Part shown: positions 1 to 5,728 of the stretch, piece by piece | Layout of the letters: the number at the start of each line of letters is the position of its first letter | Position numbering within the stretch: position 1 is the stretch's first letter | Source of the DNA: an uncultured Corynebacterium sp. | Lineage (GTDB): Bacteria; Actinomycetota; Actinomycetes; Mycobacteriales; Mycobacteriaceae | Direction of reading: 5' to 3' | DNA length: 7,913 bases | NCBI RefSeq assembly: GCF_946221155.1 | Contig: NZ_CAMIAN010000064.1 | Span: 1 to 7,913 of the forward strand | Made by a program: the position numbers and the translations under genes | The notes under the pieces: generated by a model | What the model saw: only the letters and a program-made list of their open reading frames with translations | Told to the model about the DNA's origin: nothing | Databases searched by the model: none

Positions 1-42
1 CCCCCCCGCCGTGGCAACTAGCCCACCTCCACCCCACCCGCG

Positions 43-48
43 TAAAGT
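43..48 (+). promoter_or_regulatory. Predicted -10 box of asnB, leaderless layout
   Basis: The hexamer TAAAGT fits the actinobacterial TAnnnT -10 consensus and ends 8 nt before the ATG at 57. No Shine-Dalgarno-like purine run lies in the 40 nt before the start. Transcription from this box would begin at or within a base or two of the ATG, giving a leaderless mRNA. No convincing -35 is visible in the C-rich upstream sequence. Confidence 0.5.
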
Positions 49-56
49 CTGAACGC

Positions 57-1994
57 ATGTGTGGATTGCTTGGAATCATTGCGGCGAACGGCGCCGCGGA
101 AAAATTCGTTGAGGCTGTAGAGGGTGCACTCCCCTGCATGCACCACCGTGGCCCGGACGACAGCGGCACGTGGCACGACCAAGATGTTGTGTTTGGCTTC
201 AACCGACTATCCATCATCGACCTGGAACACTCGCATCAGCCTCTGCAGTGGGGTCCGGAGGGCGAGCCGGATCGCTACGCACTGACGTTCAATGGCGAGA
301 TCTACAACTACGTCGAGCTGCGCGAGGAGCTCAAGGAAGCCGGTTATACCTTTAATACTGAGGGCGACGGCGAGACGATCGTGGTGGGCTTCCACCACTG
401 GGGTGCCGACGTGGTGAACCACCTGCGCGGCATGTTCGGCTTTGCAGTGTGGGATTCCAAGGAAAAGAAGCTGTTCCTGGCCCGCGACCAGTTCGGCATC
501 AAGCCGATGTATGTCGCTACTACCGAGGCGGGCACCGTCTTCGCCTCGGAGAAGAAGTGCATACTATCGATGGCAGAAGCTCTGGGCCTAAACCTGGACC
601 TGGATATCCGCGCCATTGCGCACTACACGGATCTTCAGTACGTCCCGGAGCCGGAGAGCCTGCACAAGCACATCCGTCGCCTGGAATCCGGCAGCTATGG
701 CTTTGTCTCCCCGGGAGGAAAGATTGAGGAAACCCGCTGGTTCGAACCTCGCTTCCCCGTGAAAAAGGTCGCAGCTGGCGACGAGGAGGCCGTGTTCCAG
801 CGCATTGCCGAGGCCCTGGAGGATTCCGTGGCCAAGCACATGCGCGCGGACGTCACGGTCGGCTCCTTCCTCTCCGGCGGTATCGACTCCACCGCCATCG
901 CCGCGCTGGCCAAGCGTCATAACCCGGATCTGCTGACCTTCACCACCGGCTTCGAGCGTGAGGGCTACTCCGAGGTCGACGTGGCCGCGGAATCCGCCGC
1001 CGCAATCGGCGCTGAACACATCGTCAAGGTGGTCAGCCCGGAGGAATACGCCGAGGCTATCCCTAAGATCATCTGGTACTTGGACGATCCGGTGGCCGAC
1101 CCGTCACTGGTTCCGCTGTACTTCGTGGCACAGGAAGCCCGCAAGCACGTCAAGGTGGTGCTCTCCGGCGAGGGCGCCGACGAGCTCTTCGGTGGCTACA
1201 CCATCTACAAGGAGCCGCTGAGCCTGGCGCCTTTCGACAAGATCCCCTCCCCGCTAAAGCGGGTGCTGTCCAGCGTGGGCAACGCACTGCCCGAGGGCAT
1301 GCGCGGCAAGTCCCTGCTGCAGCGCGGCACCATGCCGATGGAGGATCGCTACTACGGCAACGCGCGTTCCTTTAACTACCAGCAGCTGGAGCGTGTCCTG
1401 CGCGAGATCCGCCCCGAGTGGGATCACCGCGAGGTCACGGCGCCGATCTACGCGAAGTCCAAGGACATGGATCCGGTCGCCCGCATGCAGCACTTGGACC
1501 TGTTCACCTGGATGCGCGGCGACATCCTGGTGAAGGCCGACAAGATCAACATGGCAAACTCCCTGGAGCTGCGCGTGCCGTTCCTGGATAAGGTCGTTTT
1601 CGACGTGGCGGAAACTCTCCCCCACGAGCTCAAGATCTCCCACGGCACCACCAAGTATGCGCTACGCAAGGCGCTGGAGCGCATCGTTCCCCCGCACGTT
1701 CTGCACCGCAAGAAGCTGGGCTTCCCGGTACCGATGCGCCACTGGCTGGCTGGCGACGAGCTCTACGGCTGGGCCAAGGAGAACATCGAGGCCTCGCAGA
1801 CCGACCACATCTTCAACAAGGCTGAAGTGCTGGAGATGCTGGACGAGCACCGCGTGGCTATGAACACGGGCTCCGGCCCGGATCACTCCCGCCGCCTGTG
1901 GACCGTCATCGCCTTCATGGTCTGGCACGGCATCTTCGTCGAGGATCGCATCGACCCGCAGATCGATCAGCGCCAGTACCCGGTCGACCTCTAG
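57..1994 (+). CDS. asnB: Glutamine-dependent asparagine synthetase-family amidotransferase (AsnB/LtsA)
   Basis: 645-residue class II glutamine amidotransferase. The N-terminal Ntn domain starts with Cys2 (MCGLLGI), the nucleophile after Met removal, followed by RGPDDSG (31-37), NGEIYNY (79-85) and GDGE (103-106), which bind and hydrolyse glutamine. The C-terminal ATP-pyrophosphatase domain carries the PP-loop SGGIDS (273-278) and SGEGADE (370-376), plus a conserved segment around 482-515 with KADKINM. Every expected catalytic motif is intact and the length fits the actinobacterial AsnB group. In C. glutamicum the homologue LtsA amidates meso-diaminopimelate in peptidoglycan precursors, and its loss causes lysozyme sensitivity. 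That role is inferred here from family and gene order; free asparagine synthesis is the alternative. The ATG at 57 is forced by the need for Cys at position 2. The gene is probably monocistronic and converges on the ErpA gene across a terminator. The protein is likely cytoplasmic. Confidence 0.95.
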   Translation: MCGLLGIIAANGAAEKFVEAVEGALPCMHHRGPDDSGTWHDQDVVFGFNRLSIIDLEHSHQPLQWGPEGEPDRYALTFNGEIYNYVELREELKEAGYTFNTEGDGETIVVGFHHWGADVVNHLRGMFGFAVWDSKEKKLFLARDQFGIKPMYVATTEAGTVFASEKKCILSMAEALGLNLDLDIRAIAHYTDLQYVPEPESLHKHIRRLESGSYGFVSPGGKIEETRWFEPRFPVKKVAAGDEEAVFQRIAEALEDSVAKHMRADVTVGSFLSGGIDSTAIAALAKRHNPDLLTFTTGFEREGYSEVDVAAESAAAIGAEHIVKVVSPEEYAEAIPKIIWYLDDPVADPSLVPLYFVAQEARKHVKVVLSGEGADELFGGYTIYKEPLSLAPFDKIPSPLKRVLSSVGNALPEGMRGKSLLQRGTMPMEDRYYGNARSFNYQQLERVLREIRPEWDHREVTAPIYAKSKDMDPVARMQHLDLFTWMRGDILVKADKINMANSLELRVPFLDKVVFDVAETLPHELKISHGTTKYALRKALERIVPPHVLHRKKLGFPVPMRHWLAGDELYGWAKENIEASQTDHIFNKAEVLEMLDEHRVAMNTGSGPDHSRRLWTVIAFMVWHGIFVEDRIDPQIDQRQYPVDL

Positions 1995-2044
1995 ATCCCA
2001 CCTCTAGAGCTCGCCGCCCCGTTCTAGACGCCAAATACCCCAAA

Positions 2045-2077
2045 ACGCCCCCAAGGGAATTCATCCCAAGGGGGCGT
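2045..2077. terminator. Hairpin terminator between convergent asnB and erpA
   Basis: An 8-bp GC-rich stem, ACGCCCCC (2045-2052) with GGGGGCGT (2070-2077), encloses an A/A internal mismatch and a second 4-bp stem, GGGA (2055-2058) with TCCC (2064-2067), and a 5-nt loop. Read on the minus strand the stem is followed by TTTT, so it suits the ErpA transcript best. The plus side has no T-run and could only act as a weaker or Rho-assisted stop for asnB. The rest of the 144-nt gap (1995-2138) holds several CTAG tetramers and no gene. Confidence 0.7.
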
Positions 2078-2138
2078 CACTCACTAGAAAGGGCTAATAA
2101 AAGGCTCAAGCCAATCTAGCCTCTGGAGCTAGGGCTGC

Positions 2139-2483
2139 TTAGCTGAAGGAATCGCCGCAGGCGCAGGAACCGGTAGCGTTCGGGTTGTCGATGGTGAAGC
2201 CCTGGGACTCGATGGTGTCCGCGAAGTCGATCTTCGCACCCATCAGGTACGGGGAGGACATGCGATCCACAACCAGGTTCACGCCCTCGTACTCGTCCAC
2301 CAGATCACCGTCCAGGGAACGATCATCGAAAAACAGCTGGTAGCGCAGGCCAGCACAACCGCCCGGCTGCACTGCGATACGCAGGGAAAGATCGTCGCGG
2401 CCTTCCTGTGCCAGCAGGGCGCTCGCCTTCTGCTGGGCGGCCTCGGTCAGCTCTACACCGGTGACCTTCTCTGGAGCAGTCAT
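2139..2483 (-). CDS. erpA: A-type iron-sulfur cluster carrier (ErpA/HesB/IscA family)
   Basis: 114-residue protein of the HesB/IscA/ErpA family, which receives Fe-S clusters from the assembly machinery and delivers them to apoproteins in the cytoplasm. The three cluster-ligand cysteines are present in the family arrangement: Cys43 in GGCAG, and Cys107 and Cys109 in the C-terminal SCACGDSF. The length is normal. The ATG at 2483 is preferred over an upstream in-frame ATG at 2510 because a strong GAGGAGG lies 6 nt before it and family members start close to this point. The actinobacterial homologue sits between asnB and the DUF3043 gene in C. glutamicum and M. tuberculosis, as here. No suf or isc genes are in the window. 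The name erpA is by family; whether it is functionally ErpA, IscA or SufA cannot be told from sequence alone. Confidence 0.9.
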   Translation of the reverse strand: MTAPEKVTGVELTEAAQQKASALLAQEGRDDLSLRIAVQPGGCAGLRYQLFFDDRSLDGDLVDEYEGVNLVVDRMSSPYLMGAKIDFADTIESQGFTIDNPNATGSCACGDSFS

Positions 2484-2489
2484 GTTGGT

Positions 2490-2496
2490 CCTCCTC
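2490..2496 (-). promoter_or_regulatory. Strong Shine-Dalgarno of erpA
   Basis: GAGGAGG on the minus strand ends 6 nt before the ATG at 2483 and decides that start over the ATG at 2510. It is the only well-spaced, strong ribosome binding site in the window, since most other genes here look leaderless. Confidence 0.8.
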
Positions 2497-2521
2497 AATA
2501 AATGGCTCAATATATGACCGA

Positions 2522-2527
2522 ATTGTA
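2522..2527 (-). promoter_or_regulatory. Predicted -10 box of erpA
   Basis: TACAAT on the minus strand is a very good -10 match. It would place the transcript start near 2515 and give a leader of about 30 nt that contains the ribosome binding site. The -35 is weak. Confidence 0.5.
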
Positions 2528-2612
2528 GAAATGGCTTTGCTCACAAGCTACGCCTCATTGTCCCACAACGCCACTACCCTCTTGTGTTATTCCCGCGCCA
2601 GCGTTTTTAGTT

Positions 2613-2640
2613 TTGTTCCCCTGCCCTCCTGCTCTAGCCT
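2613..2640 (+). promoter_or_regulatory. Predicted promoter of the DUF3043 gene, leaderless layout
   Basis: TTGTTC (2613-2618) and TAGCCT (2635-2640) are separated by 16 nt. The -10 ends 7 nt before a GTG at 2648 and 13 nt before an ATG at 2654, with no ribosome binding site in front of either. The spacing favours a leaderless message beginning at the GTG. This promoter and that of erpA share the 164-nt divergent region without overlapping. Confidence 0.5.
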
Positions 2641-2647
2641 GTTACAT

Positions 2648-3382
2648 GTGAAAATGCCATGGAAGAAGCAGGAAACAGTCGCCGACTCAGCCGAGGATCA
2701 GGTCTCGCCACAGGATGCCGATGCGTCGGCTGAGGTAGACAGCGACGCAGACGGTGGCGTCACTAAGGAAAAGAACTCCAAGGCCTTTACTCCGAAGAAG
2801 GGCAAGGCCACCCCGAAGCGCAACGAGCAAGAGCGCAAGCACGGCGTGCGCCGCAGCGCCTACACCGCTCCCGCCACCCCGAGCGAGGCGCGCAAGCAGC
2901 GCAAGGAGCTCAAGGCCTCCATGTCCAAGGAAGAATACAAGGCCATGAAGCAGCGGCAGAAGGACGAAGCGAACCGCGAGCGACGCCGCGCTAACCAGCG
3001 CATGATGGCCGGCGACGAGGATTACCTCATGGATCGCGACAAGGGGCCGGAGAAGCGTTTCGTCCGCGACTGGATCGACTCCCGCCGCTACATGATGAAC
3101 TTCTTCCTGCCGCTGGCATTGCTGGTCATCGTCATCATGATCTTCGGCATGTCCAACCCGAGCATCGCCAACTTGGCTTCGCTGGTGATGATGATCGTAT
3201 TCCTCATCATGATCGCCGAGGGGCTATGGCTCGGCCGCCGTATTAACCGCGAGGTCAACGAACGCTTCCCGAACAACCCGCACAGCAAGTTCAGCTTGGG
3301 TCTGTATGCGTTCTTCCGAGCCACGATGATCCGCCGCCTGCGCACCCCCGCCCCGCAGAAGCAGATCGGCGACAGCGTTTAA
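2648..3382 (+). CDS. DUF3043-type conserved actinobacterial membrane protein
   Basis: 244 residues from the GTG at 2648, or 242 from the ATG at 2654. The N-terminal third is charged: an acidic Asp/Ala/Glu-rich stretch (about 12-36), then a basic segment with FTPKKGKATPKRNEQERK (about 47-64), typical of the DUF3043 family found next to asnB in actinobacteria (Rv2206 in M. tuberculosis). A Lys/Arg/Glu-rich, probably helical region (about 82-118) follows. Two hydrophobic segments at about 150-168 and 174-195, joined by a very short turn, form a likely helical hairpin in the cytoplasmic membrane. The C-terminal tail is basic. There is no signal peptide and no catalytic motif, and the function is unknown. 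The GTG start follows from the promoter spacing and the absence of a ribosome binding site. An open frame extends back to 2531 but would run through the promoter and is unlikely to be translated. The CobT-like gene begins 27 nt downstream with its own -10 box. Confidence 0.85.
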   Translation: MKMPWKKQETVADSAEDQVSPQDADASAEVDSDADGGVTKEKNSKAFTPKKGKATPKRNEQERKHGVRRSAYTAPATPSEARKQRKELKASMSKEEYKAMKQRQKDEANRERRRANQRMMAGDEDYLMDRDKGPEKRFVRDWIDSRRYMMNFFLPLALLVIVIMIFGMSNPSIANLASLVMMIVFLIMIAEGLWLGRRINREVNERFPNNPHSKFSLGLYAFFRATMIRRLRTPAPQKQIGDSV

Positions 3383-3396
3383 GAGCCAACAACGCT

Positions 3397-3402
3397 TAGA
3401 CT
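3397..3402 (+). promoter_or_regulatory. Predicted -10 box of the cobT-like gene, leaderless layout
   Basis: TAGACT ends 7 nt before the ATG at 3410 and lies only 14 nt after the stop of the DUF3043 gene. No Shine-Dalgarno sequence is present. A -35 would have to overlap the end of the upstream gene, and none is convincing. Read-through from upstream is also possible. Confidence 0.45.
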
Positions 3403-3409
3403 AATCCCC

Positions 3410-4414
3410 ATGGCTTCTACGACCTCCGCCCCGACCTTCCCACCCATCGTCCCGCCGGACGAGGCCGCGCGCAGTCGAGCAGAACAGCTCCGCACCACCG
3501 CGCCGACGAAGGCCGGCATTCCCGCTGGTTCGCTGGGAAGACTGGAGGAAATAGCCACCTGGATCGCCGCCTGCCAGGGTGCCGCACCCGCCGAGGCTTT
3601 GAACGTGGCGCGCCTGGTGGTAGTTACCGGCGAACACGGGGTTGCTAATGCGCACCCGGAGATCTCCGCCCTACCTGCCGACTTCAATTCCCAGGTGCGC
3701 CAGAACCTGGCCGATGCCGCCGCCCCGATTGTGGATGCCTGCAGGTCGGCACGGGTTTCTCTTTCTATTATTGACGCCACGCTGGGTACCCCTACCGGCG
3801 CCATCGACACCGCGGACGCTCTGAGCTCCGAGGAGTACGAAAAGCACCTGCGGCGCGGCATGCGTTTCGCCGACCAGGAGGCGGACAAGGGCACACAGGT
3901 GCTACTGCTGGGTGATCTGGGGCGGGGGCTGACCACGGTGGCCGCTGCGGTGATCGGAAGTGTGTGCAGTGTGGAGCCGGTGAAGATCATCGGCCGGGGT
4001 TCCGGCATCGACGATGAGGCGTGGAAGACGAAGGTCGCGGTGATTCGCGATGCGATGTTCCGGGTGCGTGACGATAAGGCGGTGGCTTCGCGGGTGCTGC
4101 AACAGATCGGCTCGGCCGACCTGGTGGTGATGGCGGGGATTCTGGCGCAGGCGGCGGTCCGCCGCACACCCGTGATTCTCGACGGCGTAGGCGCTACCGC
4201 GGCAGCGCTGTGCGCGCAGATGCTGGCGCCGGGGGCCGCCGCGTGGTGGCTAGCAGCTTCGGCGGGCACGGAGCCCGCAGCCCTTCCGGCGCTCAGTGCG
4301 CTGGGGCTGGAGCCGCTGCTAGATTTACAGCTCGGCACTGGCCAGGGGCTAGGCGCTGTCCTGGCCCTGCCGATGGTGCGTTACGCGGTGGCTGCCTGCT
4401 CCACCAGCGTGTAG
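3410..4414 (+). CDS. cobT: CobT-like nicotinate-nucleotide:dimethylbenzimidazole phosphoribosyltransferase homologue with altered active site
   Basis: 334 residues, close to the 340-360 usual for CobT, which makes alpha-ribazole phosphate from nicotinate mononucleotide and dimethylbenzimidazole for the lower ligand of cobamides. Recognisable blocks in family order: GSLGRLEE (40-47), GEHGVA (74-79, usually GDHGVA), GDLGRGLTT (168-176, usually GEMGIGNTT), IGRGSGIDD (194-202), MAGILAQAAVRRTPVILDG (241-259), SAGTEP (284-289, usually a His/Ser-rich SAEPGH) and LGTGQGLGAVLALP (308-321). In the last block the family normally has GEG(S/T)GA, whose Glu (E317 in Salmonella) is the proposed catalytic base; Gln312 occupies that place here. 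Asp169 replaces the Glu of GEMG. Either a divergent enzyme or one that has lost or changed activity is possible. No cobU or cobS is adjacent, although such genes accompany cobT in relatives. The frame is intact. The stop overlaps the 3' end of ilvE by 34 nt on the opposite strand. The homology is secure; the activity is not. Confidence 0.85.
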   Translation: MASTTSAPTFPPIVPPDEAARSRAEQLRTTAPTKAGIPAGSLGRLEEIATWIAACQGAAPAEALNVARLVVVTGEHGVANAHPEISALPADFNSQVRQNLADAAAPIVDACRSARVSLSIIDATLGTPTGAIDTADALSSEEYEKHLRRGMRFADQEADKGTQVLLLGDLGRGLTTVAAAVIGSVCSVEPVKIIGRGSGIDDEAWKTKVAVIRDAMFRVRDDKAVASRVLQQIGSADLVVMAGILAQAAVRRTPVILDGVGATAAALCAQMLAPGAAAWWLAASAGTEPAALPALSALGLEPLLDLQLGTGQGLGAVLALPMVRYAVAACSTSV

Positions 4415-5556
4415 AGCCAGCCGTGCTTGTCGGCGACGCGGCCGTTCTGGATACCCGTCAGCTGCTCGCGCAGGCGCATGGTCACAGGGCCAGTCTGGCC
4501 GCCGTTGACCTGGAATTCCCCGGACTCGTCCTTGACCGTGCCAACCGGGGTGACGACGGCTGCGGTGCCGCAGGCGAAGGTCTCGGTCATCGCGCCAGAC
4601 TTTGCGGCTTCCTTCCACTCGTCAGTGGAGATGCGGCGTTCCTCCACCTTGTAGCCCAGGTCGCGCGCCAGATCCAGCAGGGAGAGACGGGTAACGCCCG
4701 GCAGTAGCGAACCGGAGAGTTCCGGGGTGACCAGCGTGACGTTCTCGGCGCCATCATCTTCGCTGCCGAAGACGAACGCCAAGTTCATGCCGCCCATCTC
4801 TTCGATGTATTTGTGCTCATTCGCGTCCAGCCATACCACCTGGTCGCAGCCTTCCTTCTCTGCGGAAGCCTGTGCCGCCAGAGAGGCCGCGTAGTTACCG
4901 GCGAACTTCGCAGCACCGGTACCGCCGGGTGCGGCGCGGGTGTAGTCGGTGGACAGCCACACGCTGACCGGGTTGATACCGCCGGAGAAGTAGGCGCCCG
5001 CCGGAGAGGCGATCACGAAGTAGGTGTAGCTGCTAGCCGGGTGCACGCCCAGGCCAACCTCACGGGAGATCATGAAGGGACGCAGGTACAGGGATTCTTC
5101 GCCGCCGCCCTGCGGAACCCAGCGCTGGTCGATGTCCACGATCTGGCGCAGGGATTCCAGGAACAACTCTTCCGGCAGCTCCGGCATGGCCATGCGGGCG
5201 GCGGACTTCTGGAAGCGGCGGGCGTTCTGCTCCGGGCGGAAGGTTACAATCTTGCCGCCTTCGCCCCGGTATGCCTTCAGACCTTCGAAGATGGCCTGGC
5301 CGTAGTGGAACACGCTGGATGCCGGGTCCATCTGGATCGGCTGGTAGGGCTCCACGCGAGCATTGTGCCAGCCCTCCTCTGCGCTCCAGTCGATGGCGAC
5401 CATGTGATCGGTGAAGTGGTTGCCAAATCCCGGGGCGGAGAGAATCTCGGCGATCTTTTCATCAGCCACTGGGTTCTGGCTGCGGGTTACGGTGAACTCC
5501 AACTGAGAGTTCTGCTGTGCCTTTTGGGTCTGGGTGTTTGCCTCTGGAGTAGTCAT
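4381..5556 (-). CDS. ilvE: Branched-chain amino acid aminotransferase
   Basis: 391-residue PLP enzyme of fold type IV, class IIb BCAT. It transfers amino groups between glutamate and the 2-oxo acids of leucine, isoleucine and valine, as the last step of synthesis and first of breakdown, in the cytoplasm. Visible motifs: FHYGQAIFEGLKAYR (83-97), RPFMIS (159-164), APGGTGAAKFAGNYA (209-223) with Lys217 as the PLP lysine, EHKYIEEMGGMN (247-258), ELSGSLLPGVTR (279-290) and ACGTAAVVTPVG (328-339). The whole core closely resembles the C. glutamicum IlvE. The first 17 or so residues form a Gln/Thr-rich tail ahead of the conserved LEFTVTR (19-25). The C-terminus extends a few residues past the usual WLYxLV and lies in the overlap with the CobT-like gene. 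The ATG at 5556 is chosen over an in-frame ATG at 5583 because the -10 box would lie inside the longer version. It is divergent from pepA. Confidence 0.95.
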   Translation of the reverse strand: MTTPEANTQTQKAQQNSQLEFTVTRSQNPVADEKIAEILSAPGFGNHFTDHMVAIDWSAEEGWHNARVEPYQPIQMDPASSVFHYGQAIFEGLKAYRGEGGKIVTFRPEQNARRFQKSAARMAMPELPEELFLESLRQIVDIDQRWVPQGGGEESLYLRPFMISREVGLGVHPASSYTYFVIASPAGAYFSGGINPVSVWLSTDYTRAAPGGTGAAKFAGNYAASLAAQASAEKEGCDQVVWLDANEHKYIEEMGGMNLAFVFGSEDDGAENVTLVTPELSGSLLPGVTRLSLLDLARDLGYKVEERRISTDEWKEAAKSGAMTETFACGTAAVVTPVGTVKDESGEFQVNGGQTGPVTMRLREQLTGIQNGRVADKHGWLYTLVEQAATA

Positions 5557-5563
5557 GTGCCCC

Positions 5564-5569
5564 AGACTA
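5564..5569 (-). promoter_or_regulatory. Predicted -10 box of ilvE, leaderless layout
   Basis: TAGTCT on the minus strand ends 7 nt before the ATG at 5556. The only purine run before the start is a GGGG with a 3-nt spacer, too close to be a good ribosome binding site. No clear -35 is seen, and no attenuator-like leader peptide or hairpin lies in front of the gene. Confidence 0.45.
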
Positions 5570-5631
5570 CTCTGCCGTTGCAAGAAAGTGTGAGGAGGCT
5601 AACAATTTTTGGGGTGGTTACTCCCGTCGAT

Positions 5632-5641
5632 CTGCCGGCAG
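5632..5641. other. Perfect 10-bp palindrome in the ilvE-pepA divergent region
   Basis: CTGCCGGCAG is self-complementary. It lies 91 nt upstream of the pepA ATG and falls where the -35 of the pepA promoter would be, given the -10 at 5653-5658. A regulator site is conceivable, but a 10-bp palindrome in GC-rich DNA can also arise by chance. Confidence 0.25.
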
Positions 5642-5652
5642 GCGAATCTGGG

Positions 5653-5658
5653 TAGAGT
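5653..5658 (+). promoter_or_regulatory. Candidate -10 box of pepA
   Basis: TAGAGT, preceded by TGGG in the manner of an extended -10, is the best -10 candidate in the 172-nt divergent region. It would give a leader of roughly 65 nt, A-rich between 5660 and 5710. No strong -35 is visible. Confidence 0.4.
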
Positions 5659-5708
5659 GAAACCAGCGAATTAACACTGTAAAAAACGTGCAAAACAAAT
5701 AAGGACAT

Positions 5709-5714
5709 AAGGAG
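5709..5714 (+). promoter_or_regulatory. Distant Shine-Dalgarno of pepA
   Basis: AAGGAG is the only purine-rich site before the pepA ATG at 5729, but the spacer is 14 nt, longer than the usual 5-9. An in-frame stop at 5708-5710 and the lack of any ATG, GTG or TTG codon between it and 5729 rule out an earlier start. Confidence 0.55.
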
Positions 5715-5728
5715 TAGTCGATCCCTCT

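Noticed and set aside
588..1019. 143-codon minus-strand frame inside asnB
   Set aside because: It covers the asnB PP-loop region in antisense, and its composition is that of a shadow frame.
1990..2030. Cluster of three CTAG tetramers after asnB
   Set aside because: CTAG is often rare in bacterial genomes, but it occurs at many other points in this window, so the cluster is probably chance.
2116..2132. Small hairpin CTAGC/GCTAG just downstream of erpA
   Set aside because: The stem is only 5 bp and no T-run follows directly; the stronger stem at 2045-2077 explains termination better.
2531..2647. Upstream extension of the DUF3043 gene to an ATG at 2531
   Set aside because: The extra 39 codons run through the predicted -35 and -10, have a different composition from the rest of the protein and have no ribosome binding site.
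3379..4338. 319-codon minus-strand open frame opposite the cobT-like gene
   Set aside because: Its translation is a low-complexity Ser/Ala/Arg mixture with no motif. It is antisense to a gene with clear CobT blocks and is typical of a shadow frame in GC-rich DNA.
4813..5655. 280-codon plus-strand open frame opposite ilvE
   Set aside because: It lies antisense to a well-conserved BCAT gene, has no ribosome binding site and shows no recognisable domain.
5609..5674. Possible leader peptide with a TTG start after GAGGAGG (5592-5598)
   Set aside because: It is 21 codons long with no run of branched-chain codons and no attenuator hairpin pair. It is on the opposite strand from ilvE, and the candidate pepA -10 lies inside it.
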